In this document: piece after piece, positions 1 to 9,349 of the stretch
Layout: every line of letters begins with the position of its first letter
Position numbering within the stretch: the first letter of the stretch is position 1
From: Paenibacillus sp. DCT19
Lineage (GTDB): Bacteria > Bacillota > Bacilli > Paenibacillales > Paenibacillaceae
DNA: 64,000 nt
Assembly (NCBI RefSeq): GCF_003268635.1
Contig: NZ_CP029639.1
Location: 4,165,501-4,229,500, forward strand
Direction: 5' to 3'
Program-made: the position numbers and the translations under genes
Notes under the pieces: model-generated
Seen by the model: the letters and a program-made list of their open reading frames with translations, nothing else
The model's database searches: none
What the model was told of the DNA's origin: nothing

Positions 1-382
1 GTTCAATAGCTTGCTCAATGTTCTCTGTAGTAACGAGACCAAAGATCGTTGGCACGCCTGTTTTGAGGTTAATTGCTGCAACACCTTTTGCCATTTCATT
101 ACATACATAATCGTAATGAGTTGTTGATCCACGAATGACTGTTCCTAAAGTGATAACCGCATCATACTTGCCACTCTCGGCCATTTTTTGTGCAATAAGC
201 GGGATTTCAAAGGCTCCTGGAACCCACGCCACATCTACTTCATTGTCTTGCACGCCATGGCGTTTGAAAGCATCAAGTGCACCGCTAAGCAATTTACTCG
301 TAATAAATTCGTTGAAACGTCCTACCACTACTCCATATTTTAATCCTTCTGACACTAAATGTCCTTCAAAAAAGTTTGGCAT
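1..382 (-). CDS. ribH: 6,7-dimethyl-8-ribityllumazine synthase (partial, runs off left edge)
   Basis: Condenses 5-amino-6-ribitylaminouracil with 3,4-dihydroxybutanone phosphate in the penultimate riboflavin step. About 127 N-terminal residues are visible; the 3' end lies outside the window. Family marks are the RFNEFIT segment near the N-terminus, GAFEIP, and the [14 protein letters not shown] loop with the catalytic histidine. The ATG at 380-382 follows an AGGAG ribosome site about ten bases away. It is the last visible gene of the riboflavin operon, 90 bp after ribBA. Confidence 0.96.
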   Translation of the reverse strand, partial: MPNFFEGHLVSEGLKYGVVVGRFNEFITSKLLSGALDAFKRHGVQDNEVDVAWVPGAFEIPLIAQKMAESGKYDAVITLGTVIRGSTTHYDYVCNEMAKGVAAINLKTGVPTIFGLVTTENIEQAIE

Positions 383-472
383 TATTAGTCAACTCCTATA
401 ATTAGTATGAGATATAACCGAGATAACTTATTAATTTTTTCTTCCACAAATTACATATGAATCGAAGTTCAA

Positions 473-1704
473 TTATTTTTCATTTTGCTCGATATCGTCA
501 AACTTCAGCATGTGTCCCAGCTTCGCTTGTTTCGTATGCAGGTACAGCGTATTATCCTCATTTTCTTGCATCTGAATCGGTACCCGTTCAACCACTTCTA
601 GGCCGTATCCTTCTAAGCCTTTGATCTTGCGTGGATTATTGGTCAACAATCGAATCTGGCGAACCCCAAGGTCTTTGAGGATCTGAGCTCCTATTCCATA
701 ATCACGAAGATCCGCAGCGAACCCAAGCTTCAGGTTGGCATCGACTGTGTCTAACCCTTCTTCTTGCAACTTATAGGCTTTGAGCTTATTAATTAGTCCA
801 ATGCCTCGACCTTCCTGCCTCATATAGAGTAGAATGCCATTGCCCTCTTCATCAATCTGTCTGAGCGCCGCATCGAATTGAGGCCCACAGTCACAGCGAT
901 GAGAGTGGAATACATCCCCTGTAAGGCATTCGGAGTGTACGCGTACCAATACAGGCTTGGAACCGTCAATCTCCCCTTAACAAGGGCTACATGTTCCTTA
1001 TTATCCACCGCATTGGTGTATGCAACTGCCTGGAATTCACCAAAATCCGTCGGCATCCGCACAGCCACCTCGCGCTGTACCAGCTGTTCCTTCTCATTCC
1101 GGTACCGAATCATGTCCTGAATGCTGATTAGCTTCAGATCATGTTTACGCGCGATTTCCTGTAGATCAGGCAATCTCGCCATCGTACCATCTTCCTTAAT
1201 TACCTCACAGATCACGCCTGCAGGGTATGAACCACACATGATTGCCAGATCAACCGCAGCTTCCGTGTGTCCAGCACGACGCAGTACCCCGCCTTCTTTG
1301 GCGATGAGCGGGAACATGTGACCCGGTTTGCGGAAATCCGTACTTTTCGCATCAGGATCTATTAAGCCTTTCACCGTAACGGAACGTTCAAACGCAGAAA
1401 TGCCGGTTGTTGTATCTTTGTGATCAACTGACACGGTGAATGCCGTTCCATGAAAGTCCGTGTTTTGCTGAACCATTGGTTTGAGGTTAAGTTCGTCCGC
1501 ACGTTGTTGTGTAATCGGTACGCAGACCAGACCTCTACCCTCGGTGATCATGAAATTAATGACTTCAGGCGTAGCTTTATCTGCCAAAGCGATGAAATCA
1601 CCTTCATTTTCCCGGTCTTCATCATCCACAACGATTACGGGTTTCCCTCGCATCAGATCATAGATGGCTTCCTCGATTGGATCGAGAATGGATTGCTCTG
1701 TCAT
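473..1704 (-). CDS. ribBA: bifunctional DHBP synthase / GTP cyclohydrolase II, frameshifted
   Basis: The N-terminal part makes 3,4-dihydroxy-2-butanone 4-phosphate (acidic [10 protein letters not shown] motif near residue 27; HTEAAVD). The C-terminal part is GTP cyclohydrolase II, with zinc ligands in [15 protein letters not shown] and the RQEGRGIGL motif. The two halves are in different frames. The first reads to VALVKG, then continues out of frame to 820. The second is open to 473 and fits from [11 protein letters not shown] onward. Reading one more base in the C4 run at 973-976 (G4 in the gene) restores the usual linker [16 protein letters not shown]. Start ATG at 1704 has GGAGGGAG upstream. 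The defect is either a sequencing indel or a real mutation in an otherwise intact operon. Confidence 0.93.
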
Positions 1705-1772
1705 ACGTCTCCCTCCAATTCTTTTATCTGTCTTCTCCGTTCTCGTGTAAAAAGATTATTCATACCTATATT

Positions 1773-2441
1773 TTACGCAAAGCCGTGATTAGCTAGAAAC
1801 TCTTCACTTAACCTTTTAGGTTTTGTTTCTGTCGAGCTGGAGTGACCCCTTCCATATTGAAGCAAATGATCTACATATTTACCCAAGATGTCACATTCAA
1901 TATTGATGGTATCTCCAGTTTTCTTAAAATTCAGCACAGTCTCTCCGATTGTGTGAGGAATAATGGAGACCGTGAATGATCCAGAAGAGGTGTTCACAAC
2001 GGTAAGACTAATGCCGTCCAAGGTAACAGAACCTTTTGGAATCAAGTATCTGAAGAGATCGTTATCATCCGGTTTAATTTCGAAAACAACCGCATTCTGA
2101 TCACGTGTAATACTGCCGATTACACCCGTGCCATCCACATGCCCTTGCACAATATGTCCACCAAACCGGCCACCAGATAACATGGCTCGCTCTAGGTTCA
2201 CTTTGCTTCCAGATTGCAGATGGTTCAAGTTTGTATGTCGATACGTTTCCGGCATTACGTCAGCGGTAAAACCATCGCCTTCGAGCGTTGTTGCCGTTAG
2301 ACATACTCCATTTACTGAAACGCTATCGCCAATTTTCATATCATCCATGATGGCGGAAGCTCCGATGTTCAGCACCAATGCTTCGCCTTTTCGACCAATG
2401 CGTCGAATGTGACCGACTTCTTCTACTAAACCGGTAAACAT
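1773..2441 (-). CDS. ribE: riboflavin synthase alpha subunit
   Basis: Dismutates two 6,7-dimethyl-8-ribityllumazine molecules to riboflavin. At 222 residues it has the expected length and the two repeated lumazine-binding barrels. The N-terminal MFTGLVEEVG is diagnostic, and the second repeat begins near HIVQGHVDGTG. ATG at 2441 follows AGGAGGCGG. It lies 54 bp after ribD and 68 bp before ribBA, so it is part of the same operon. The last 15-20 residues are basic and polar and look like a non-catalytic tail. Confidence 0.96.
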   Translation of the reverse strand: MFTGLVEEVGHIRRIGRKGEALVLNIGASAIMDDMKIGDSVSVNGVCLTATTLEGDGFTADVMPETYRHTNLNHLQSGSKVNLERAMLSGGRFGGHIVQGHVDGTGVIGSITRDQNAVVFEIKPDDNDLFRYLIPKGSVTLDGISLTVVNTSSGSFTVSIIPHTIGETVLNFKKTGDTINIECDILGKYVDHLLQYGRGHSSSTETKPKRLSEEFLANHGFA

Positions 2442-2495
2442 GCTACCGCCTCCTTTTTGTACAACTTCTTAGCACTCACGCTTAATCGATCTCCC

Positions 2496-3608
2496 TTACT
2501 CTGGCCAGACCGGAATACCGCCAATGCTAATATTATCTCCAACTTGCTCGATTTCGAGTTGATTCAATTGAATCGCCTGACTCATACGCTCAACTCCTTC
2601 AAACCGGAAACTTCCCGGCGTATCATAACCACCCACGATTTTGGGAGCGATGAACATGAGCATACGATCCACGAGTCTAGCCTCTAGCATGGCGCCGTTC
2701 AACGTACCTCCACCTTCGAGCAAAATAGATCCAATCTCACGTTCACCCAGCTTGCTGAGAGCATTGAGCAGATCAACTCGTGGCCCTGGTCCACAGCGGA
2801 TAACCTCTACACCATATGCCTCAAGACGCTCAGCCGCTTCCGGGCTCGCTTCGTCTGTTGTCAGTACCCAGGTTGGTGCAATGCCATCCTTGACCATTTT
2901 CGAGCCTACAGGCAGGCGTAGCTTGGAATCCACTACGATTCGCACCGGATGGATGCCCTCCACTTGCAATCGAGTCGTCAATTCAGGATTGTCCGCAATG
3001 ACCGTCTCAACACCAACCATAATTCCTTGGTGACGATGACGAAGGGCATGCACAATCTCGCGAGCAGGCTCATTAGAAATCCATTTACTATCTCCACTGC
3101 GAGTAGCAATCTTGCCATCTAACGTTGAAGCCGTTTTGAGGGTCACAAACGGTAAACCTGTGGTGATGTACTTAATGAATTTTTCGTTAAGGCGTCTTCC
3201 ACGTTCGCGTAATATGCCAACCTCAACTTCAATTCCTTGTTGTCGAAGCATGCTGATTCCTCTGCCCGATACTTGGGGATTAGGGTCTTCACAACACACC
3301 ACTACGCGCTTAACCTTTTCATGGATCAGACGCTCGCTACATGGAGGTGTTTTGCCATAGTGGCTACAAGGCTCCAGAGTAACATATACCGTACTTCCTT
3401 CGGCATCACTGCCCGCCATGTTTAATGCGTGTACCTCGGCATGACCAGTACCACGTTTCAGATGTGATCCCAGCCCCACTACACGGCCTTCTTTAACCAC
3501 AACACAACCTACAACGGGATTAATACCAGTCTGTCCCTGTGCCCGTTCTGCCATATCCAATGCGAGTCCCATATAAAATTCATCATTGATCATTTCCAAG
3601 TCCGTCAC
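2496..3608 (-). CDS. ribD: bifunctional diaminohydroxyphosphoribosylaminopyrimidine deaminase / reductase
   Basis: Carries out the deamination and side-chain reduction after GTP cyclohydrolase II. The N-terminal half is a cytidine-deaminase fold with HAEVHALNMAG and PCSHYGKTPPC (zinc ligands). The C-terminal half is the reductase, beginning about residue 150 with LKTASTLDGKIAT. The frame opens with a GTG at 3608. The ATG at 3593 (MINDEF) is an alternative, with GGGGTGA upstream. It is the first gene of the riboflavin operon, after the FMN riboswitch terminator. Confidence 0.96.
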   Translation of the reverse strand: MTDLEMINDEFYMGLALDMAERAQGQTGINPVVGCVVVKEGRVVGLGSHLKRGTGHAEVHALNMAGSDAEGSTVYVTLEPCSHYGKTPPCSERLIHEKVKRVVVCCEDPNPQVSGRGISMLRQQGIEVEVGILRERGRRLNEKFIKYITTGLPFVTLKTASTLDGKIATRSGDSKWISNEPAREIVHALRHRHQGIMVGVETVIADNPELTTRLQVEGIHPVRIVVDSKLRLPVGSKMVKDGIAPTWVLTTDEASPEAAERLEAYGVEVIRCGPGPRVDLLNALSKLGEREIGSILLEGGGTLNGAMLEARLVDRMLMFIAPKIVGGYDTPGSFRFEGVERMSQAIQLNQLEIEQVGDNISIGGIPVWPE

Positions 3609-3726
3609 CCCACGGTCTAATCTATTTTGTTAATATCCTCTCCTACTGGAGAAAATGCTGTGCATCCTCATCATAAAATCTTTTCAAATTTCACTATGGA
3701 ATATTTAAGAATTCTGTTATGAAAAT

Positions 3727-3762
3727 AAAAAAATCCCCGTCGAACATTCCGTTCGATGGGGA
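3727..3762 (-). terminator. attenuation terminator of the FMN riboswitch
   Basis: On the minus strand an 11-bp stem (CCCCATCGAAC paired with GTTCGACGGGG, loop of about five bases) is followed directly by seven U residues. It sits between the riboswitch aptamer and ribD, about 120 bp upstream of the ribD start. It is therefore the likely premature terminator that FMN binding favours. About 250 bp separate it from the aptamer, which is long for such a switch. Confidence 0.85.
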
Positions 3763-4011
3763 GAAGAGAGACAAAGCGTCGTCGCAAGACAGCATTGATA
3801 CATTGGTCATCTAGCGCACAGAATCACTACCTTGATTCGATCCAGGTAAGTGAAAACAAACACATACCCTAATGAAATTCATTCTAGGTAAAGCGCTTCT
3901 AAGACATAACCTATGTATGGAGCGAATGGGAATACCCGTTATCTCCATGTACAGCTGTATAACCCAACTGTACACCAATACATCTGCAAATGCAGCCAGA
4001 AGCTGCACTCT
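3763..4011 (-). promoter_or_regulatory. long structured leader between aptamer and terminator
   Basis: No convincing gene is seen here. On the minus strand there are several hairpins: TGCAGC/GCTGCA at 3990-4006, TGTACAG/CTGTACA at about 3949-3975, and TCACTTACCT/AGGTAGTGA at about 3830-3859. A 65-codon frame (3811-4008) covers most of it but shows no family motif. The segment probably belongs to the riboswitch expression platform or an extra regulatory leader. Confidence 0.5.
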
Positions 4012-4168
4012 CTCCTTCTCCCATCCAGACTATACTGTCGGTTCTGGAATTGCACCAGATCAGCCATCTGCATCAGCAGACAGGTCACGGACTTTGCACA
4101 TCCCCATAATTGATTACATGAACATGTGCATCACCGCCGGTAGGGAATCTCACCCTCCCCGAAGGATT
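4012..4168 (-). ncRNA. FMN riboswitch (RFN element)
   Basis: The minus strand carries the hallmark RFN blocks in order: ATCCTTCGGGG at the 5' end, then AGGGTGAGATTCCCTACCGG followed by CGGTGA, GGTGCAATTCCAGAACCGAC, and the closing TAGTCTGGATGGGAGAAGGA. Order and spacing match the FMN aptamer that controls rib operons in Firmicutes. It lies upstream of ribD and reads into it. FMN binding would be expected to promote termination at 3727-3762. Confidence 0.97.
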
Positions 4169-4266
4169 GTTGCGTTATTAATTGGATGTTAGCACTTTAA
4201 CGTCAAAAAATCAATTGTTTTTTGTTCCTTTTTGTCACATACTAACTTTTAATAAGCGAAGAATGC

Positions 4267-4312
4267 AAAAAAAACCTTTAGTGCTTCTTCAACAGAAGCA
4301 CCAAAGGTTTCC
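4267..4312 (-). terminator. rho-independent terminator after ppiB
   Basis: On the minus strand AAACCTTTGGTGCTTCTG pairs with GAAGCACTAAAGGTTT (one mismatch), followed by a U8 tract. It begins 28 bp after the ppiB stop. Confidence 0.88.
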
Positions 4313-4339
4313 TGAAAAACATTATTGATTTCGTACGAC

Positions 4340-4771
4340 TTACGCTTCAACAACTTCAACAGTTTCCATTTTGTCGCTTCCTTCGAAAGCGTCAACGAAT
4401 TCCATACCTTTGGTCACTTTACCAAATACAGTATGTTGTCCATCCAAATGTGGTTGTGGTTGATAGCAGATGTAGAACTGGCTTCCACCTGTGTTACGGC
4501 CAGCATGCGCCATAGCCAATGTTCCACGCTCATGTTTGTTCGGGTTAATTTCACAGTTGATTGTGTAGCCAGGACCACCAGTACCATTTCCTGTTGGGCA
4601 GCCACCTTGAGCTACGAAGCCAGGGATAACACGGTGGAAAGTCAAACCATTGTAGAAGCCGGAGTTTGCCAGTTTCTCAAAGTTCGCTACTGTGTTTGGA
4701 GCTTCTTGATCGAACAGGTCGATCAGAACTTCTCCGCCGTTTGCCATTTTGATTTTCGCTTGTTTCGCCAT
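4340..4771 (-). CDS. ppiB: peptidyl-prolyl cis-trans isomerase, cyclophilin type
   Basis: A 143-residue single-domain cyclophilin that catalyses proline isomerisation in the cytoplasm. Core motifs are [21 protein letters not shown] (arginine and glutamine of the active site), [15 protein letters not shown] and [12 protein letters not shown]. The frame is open 31 codons further upstream, but the ATG at 4771 (MAKQAKIKM) has AAAGGAGT nine bases away and gives the standard family length, so it is the start used here. It stands alone between its own terminator and that of lysA. Confidence 0.95.
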   Translation of the reverse strand: MAKQAKIKMANGGEVLIDLFDQEAPNTVANFEKLANSGFYNGLTFHRVIPGFVAQGGCPTGNGTGGPGYTINCEINPNKHERGTLAMAHAGRNTGGSQFYICYQPQPHLDGQHTVFGKVTKGMEFVDAFEGSDKMETVEVVEA

Positions 4772-4982
4772 ATGTAAATGACTCCTTTCGTATTGACCAT
4801 CATTAGTGGTGCTAGAAGCATATGACCCTAGGCCAAGCTTAATAGCACTTTTCATAGTGTACACCGAAATGCGTTCAACCGCAAAATAATCAGCAACTTT
4901 TTTCGCACAATACGGCTAAATAAAGGTGATATCTGCCCTGCTCGCCCTTATCTACATGTTGCATTTTTGCTGATATAACATT

Positions 4983-5021
4983 AAAAAGAAGGCAAAAGAG
5001 CAACGCTCCTTTGCCTTCTTC
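4983..5021 (-). terminator. rho-independent terminator after lysA
   Basis: On the minus strand GAAGGCAAAGGAGC pairs with GCTCTTTTGCCTTC across a three-base loop, followed by U5. It lies 59 bp after the corrected lysA stop at 5080. That supports the gene running on to 5080 rather than ending at 5163. Confidence 0.88.
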
Positions 5022-5079
5022 CTAAATAAGTTACTGATTTACGAAGCTACTGTACTGCCGTCCACGCTATCTAATGAGA

Positions 5080-6410
5080 TTAGCGAGTTACTGGCTGTTT
5101 AGCGATACGCTCAGGTACCAAGTCATTCTGAATGATGTCCTGATATGTCTCACGACGAACGACTACATCACCTTGACCGTCTTTGACAAATACAACCGCT
5201 GGACGACGAATCCGGTTGTAGTTACTCGCCATGGAATAGTTGTATGCCCTGTGCACGCTACGGCAAGCAAGTCACCGCTTTGTACTTTTGGCAATTCCAG
5301 ATCCCAGATCAACATGTCGCCACTCTCGCAGCATTTACCCGCAACTGAAACGGTCTCTTGAACGGCTTCGTTAGCACGGTTTGCAAGCACCGCCTCATAC
5401 TTGGACTCATAGAGCGCAGGACGTGGGTTATCCGTCATTCCACCATCTACAGCAACGTATTTACGTACGCCTGGGATGTCTTTGCTCGTACCTACTGTGT
5501 ATAATGTGGTTCCAGCTTCACCAACGATACTGCGACCTGGCTCAACCCAGATCTCAGGTACATCATAACCGATTGTAGCAAAGTGATTTTTAACCGCATC
5601 TGTAATAGCCTTCACGTATTGTGAAACTTCAAGCGGTGTATCTCCATCGATATAACGGATTCCGAATCCTCCGCCAAGGTTAACCACTTTGAATGCAACA
5701 TTCAGACGCTCATACACACTTGCCGCAAATTCAGCAACACGCTGAACAGCCATCTGGAATCCTTCAACCTCAAAGATTTGGGAACCAATGTGAGAGTGAA
5801 CGCCGAGCAGAACCAGGTTCGGTTGTTTGGATGCCAGTTCGATTGCTTCGAACGCCGTTCCGTTACCGATATCGAAACCGAATTTCGAATCAGTCTGTCC
5901 TGTGGAGATATATTCATGTGTATGCGCCTCAACACCAGGCGTTACGCGCAGCAAGATGTTAACTTTGCGGTTTTTGTCCGCAGCCACAGCTTGTAGCAAG
6001 TGAAGTTCATTAAAGTTATCTACTACGAAGCAACCGATCTCTGCATCCAGTGCCATCTCGATTTCTTCAAGCGTTTTGTTGTTGCCGTGGAAGTGAATAC
6101 GTTCAGCAGGGAATCCTGCTTGCAATGCTGTGAACAACTCACCATCAGATACAACGTCTAGGGAAAGTCCTTCTTCTGCAGCCAGAGCACACATTGCCAT
6201 TACGCAGAATGCTTTACTTGCATATGCAACCTGGAAGCCCAGACCCGAAGCTCGGAATGCATCCATATATTCTCTGCAACGATCACGCACTAATTGCTCG
6301 TCCACCACATACAGCGGTGTGCCAAACTGTTCTTTCAAATCTGTTGCGTCTACTCCACCAATTTCTAGATGTCCTTGTGCATTTATTTTACTTGTACCAT
6401 GTAAATACAT
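5080..6410 (-). CDS. lysA: diaminopimelate decarboxylase, frameshifted near the C-terminus
   Basis: PLP enzyme converting meso-diaminopimelate to lysine. Seen: AYASKAFCV (PLP lysine), LGGGFGIRY, EPGRSIVGEAGT, and CCESGDMLIWD with the active-site cysteine. The frame leaves the family consensus after AVACTG and stops at 5163. One extra base in the C3 run at 5247-5249 restores GAYNYSMASNYNRIRRPAVV and a further 40 residues, ending ERIAKQPVTR with TAA at 5080. The frame opens at 6419, but the ATG at 6410 has GTGAGGA at proper distance and is preferred. In B. subtilis lysA also follows the spoVA operon. Confidence 0.93.
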
Positions 6411-6511
6411 AATCTGCATTCCTCACTTTATATACTGGAATTTAAGCTATTCCAATGATTTTACACCAGTATACCAAATTAGGCACTAAGAAGAATGGAT
6501 TTTTCAGCAGA

Positions 6512-8179
6512 TCATTTGTGTTTTTTACTTTTTCGTGATTCTCCGTCTGGATCATCAGGCATTTTGGTATTATCACGAGTTTTGTTGAACGATGGACGTT
6601 TTTTACTTTCAAGCAATGGCAGTCGGAATAAAAAGTTACCAAGTGCCTTTGCATTAAACGGTATAAACGGCCACAGATAAGATGAATTGTACGAACGATG
6701 GATCGTCAGTGCAATAACCAATAGGGTGGTACCCACCACGAACCCGGGTACTTTAAAGATAGCCACCGCAATCAGAAGGAACAGCCGTACCAAGCGGTTG
6801 GCTAGTCCAAGCTCATAACTCGGCGTTGCAAACATCCCTATTGCAGCAATGGCCATGTACAGCACGACCTCATTGACGAAATATCCTGTTTTGACAGCGA
6901 TATCCCCAACGAGAATAGCCGCAATCAAGCCCATCGCTGAAGCAAGTGGTGTAGGCGTATGCACCGCTGCCATCCGTAAGAGATCGACCCCAAGTTCTAT
7001 CAGCAGAAACTGAAGAATAAGCGGAAGTTTAACATTCTCCTGTGGACCGATAAAATCAAATCCCATCGGTTTGATGGCAGGATCAATAACCATGAGCAGC
7101 CACAAAGGAAGTACAAACAGAGAGATTAAAATACCTGCAAACCTTACCCACCGCAGGTAGGTTCCCATGAAGGCCGTTTGCCTATTTTCTTCTGCATGCT
7201 CGCATAGATCAAAAAAGGTCGTTGGCAAGATCATCACACTTGGCGAGGTATCTACAAAAATAACGACTCTGCCCTCAAGCAGATGAGATGCTGTAACATC
7301 CGGTCTTTCCGAGTATCGCACGAGTGGGAAGGGATTCCACCCTTTGTTGATGATCGCTTCCTCCAACTGCTTATCGGCAGCCGGGATACCATCGATATCG
7401 ACCCTTTTTATTTTTTCCCGGACAGAATCCACTTGAACCTTGTCGACGATATCATCAATGTACACTACACATACATCCGTTTGAGTTCTGCGACCCACCT
7501 GCATTAGCTCGAACTTTAATCCAGGGTCGCGAATCCTCCGCCGAACTAAGGCCACATTGGTCAGAAGCGTCTCTGTAAATCCGTCTCTCGAACCCCTTAC
7601 TACCCGCTCCAAGGAAGGTTCTTCCGGCGATCGAACCGGGTAACTCCGGGTATCCATAATGAGCACAGAGCGATCTCCTTCAACAAACATCGCACTCATA
7701 CCCATAAGCACCTTTTTAATTACAGCGCTCATGCTATCTACTTTTTCCACCTGAATATGAGGAATGTAGCATTCAAAGTAAGATTTTAGCGCGTGCTCTG
7801 ACACTTGATCCGGAGTGAGATAGGTTAATCTTTTTAACACTTCAAGTAAAATCTCGTCTTTGGCAAACCCGGTCAACAGCAGTATTCCAACATGTTTGCC
7901 TCCCAAAACCATTTCACGCAGATCCACGTCGAAGGACTCCCCGAGCCCCAAAATTTGTTTCATTGTATTTTTATTGTCACTCATGCGCGGAGAGATTTCA
8001 TCATTATCCTGCCAGTATTGCACGGATTCTTCAACACTATCAGACATCTCATTTTGTTTTTTCTTCTGATACGCCTTCTCTTCTTCTTCCTTCTGAATCT
8101 CATACGGTGTCTTATTCATTAACTCTGCGGGAACACCTTCACCATGCTCCTGTTCACCGTGATCTGATCTCACGTCCAT
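6512..8179 (-). CDS. spoVAF: stage V sporulation protein AF (GerA-family membrane protein)
   Basis: About 555 residues with the GerA A-subunit layout: a long hydrophilic N-terminal domain (about residues 1-365, with VFVDTSPSVMILPTTFFD at the junction) followed by about five membrane segments, and a basic tail (KSKKHK). In B. subtilis SpoVAF modulates dipicolinic acid release and germination in the spore inner membrane. The ATG at 8179 is preferred over 8185, which abuts the GGAGG. It follows spoVAB directly. The usual AC-AD-AE genes are absent between them. A GerA/YndD-type germinant receptor subunit is the alternative, but position beside spoVAB and lysA favours SpoVAF. Confidence 0.9.
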   Translation of the reverse strand: MDVRSDHGEQEHGEGVPAELMNKTPYEIQKEEEEKAYQKKKQNEMSDSVEESVQYWQDNDEISPRMSDNKNTMKQILGLGESFDVDLREMVLGGKHVGILLLTGFAKDEILLEVLKRLTYLTPDQVSEHALKSYFECYIPHIQVEKVDSMSAVIKKVLMGMSAMFVEGDRSVLIMDTRSYPVRSPEEPSLERVVRGSRDGFTETLLTNVALVRRRIRDPGLKFELMQVGRRTQTDVCVVYIDDIVDKVQVDSVREKIKRVDIDGIPAADKQLEEAIINKGWNPFPLVRYSERPDVTASHLLEGRVVIFVDTSPSVMILPTTFFDLCEHAEENRQTAFMGTYLRWVRFAGILISLFVLPLWLLMVIDPAIKPMGFDFIGPQENVKLPLILQFLLIELGVDLLRMAAVHTPTPLASAMGLIAAILVGDIAVKTGYFVNEVVLYMAIAAIGMFATPSYELGLANRLVRLFLLIAVAIFKVPGFVVGTTLLVIALTIHRSYNSSYLWPFIPFNAKALGNFLFRLPLLESKKRPSFNKTRDNTKMPDDPDGESRKSKKHK

Positions 8180-8205
8180 GTCCATCCTCCTTCAAGCATT
8201 ACTCT

Positions 8206-8628
8206 CTAACGCTGGTATACAAAAAAATCAAATAACGAACCTGTCATCTTCCCCAGAATCATAGCCAGCAGCAATCCGAATAAATACGGCTTCATTCCTA
8301 GCCTTTTGGCAAGTACAGGCAATACGTTTAACACTTCTGTCAATGCGGCGGCAAGCAAACCGATAAACACACCGCAGAACAGTCCAATGATTGGACTTAG
8401 TAATAGCACTCCATGTATTTTCCAGTGCCAGAAATCCGCAACTGTGCCTACTAACGAACCTCCAATGAGTGCACCTTCATACCAATGTGTTTTGTCATAC
8501 GATTGGGTCAATTGAGCCAGCCGTGGAATCATATCCAGTACCAAGATAAGTGCAATCACACCACTTCCTACTGCGATTCCCCCAGCAATGCCGAGTACAA
8601 TGCTAATCGCTCCATTAAGAACGCTCAT
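8206..8628 (-). CDS. spoVAB: stage V sporulation protein AB
   Basis: About 140 residues with four hydrophobic segments, typical of SpoVAB, a small inner-membrane protein of the spore that works with SpoVAA in dipicolinic acid transport. Segments include [15 protein letters not shown] and [17 protein letters not shown]. The ATG at 8628 has GGGGAG about ten bases upstream; a GTG at 8634 is also in frame. The start lies inside the 3' end of spoVAA, suggesting translational coupling. Confidence 0.9.
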   Translation of the reverse strand: MSVLNGAISIVLGIAGGIAVGSGVIALILVLDMIPRLAQLTQSYDKTHWYEGALIGGSLVGTVADFWHWKIHGVLLLSPIIGLFCGVFIGLLAAALTEVLNVLPVLAKRLGMKPYLFGLLLAMILGKMTGSLFDFFVYQR

Positions 8629-9270
8629 CTGCACTCATCTCCCCGTGTTCCTGGTCATGCATTCGCTCGGTTTCCTGAATAACGACATATTGGTCGACAT
8701 TCTGCTGATATAAAAACATTTCCACTTCAAGAGGTGTCGGTTCTTCATTCCACTTCTTCTTGAATAAGTGATTGAAGAACACAGCCATACCGAATCCAAT
8801 CCCGATGGAATACGCCACCTGAAATAAATAGGGATGCTCATCTCGGCGGCCTGTAATCATCTCTACAATTCGTATTTGAACCTCCTGCATACTCACGTCA
8901 GCATGAAAATTCATGATGGTTAATGCTGAGCCAAAAAAAGCAGCAGCCATACGAGAATAAACAACGATTTGGACGGTTTGCCATTCCCCTCGACGACCTC
9001 AACCAGCGTATGTCCAGAGCCGATTAACTCGACACTGACATCTGGCAGTACACCTCGGATCTGGGGAATAATCTGCAGAATATCAATGAGAATCAGATTG
9101 CCGTCTTCCGGTCCAGGGCGCAGCAGTTCAAGTTCAATCAGCCTTCGCTCCTGTTCTTCTGAAGAGGTCAGTACATGGGCGATATCCCGAAGTCTGACTT
9201 CTTTTCCACGCTGGATGCGGACACGACTGCGCAAACGAATGTAGACCATTGGAGTGGGTGTCAGGGACAT
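8615..9270 (-). CDS. spoVAA: stage V sporulation protein AA, frameshifted
   Basis: SpoVAA has an N-terminal soluble domain and two C-terminal membrane helices. The N-terminal half ([18 protein letters not shown] to [11 protein letters not shown]) is in one frame and stops near 8920. The C-terminal half ([17 protein letters not shown] to MSADERS) is in another. One extra base in the A7 run at 8933-8939 joins them as [16 protein letters not shown], giving about 218 residues, the family length. The ATG at 9270 follows AAAGGAG eight bases away; a GTG at 9279 sits inside that ribosome site. It is the first gene of the spoVA operon. Confidence 0.9.
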
Positions 9271-9349
9271 CCGAAACACTCCTTTACTGCGTAATTTAGG
9301 TTAGTATTTGAAGAATGTGCAAATTTATTACATGGGGGTTGGAAAAAGA

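Noticed and set aside
3811..4008. 65-codon frame in the rib leader
   Set aside because: No family features. It lies in hairpin-rich leader RNA and is kept only as a possible leader peptide in the findings.
3601..4200. T-box or lysine riboswitch
   Set aside because: The conserved blocks are unmistakably those of the FMN element; no T-box sequence is present. No lysine riboswitch is seen upstream of lysA either.
6512..8179. gerAA-type germinant receptor subunit
   Set aside because: No gerB or gerC partners. The position between spoVAB and lysA indicates SpoVAF.
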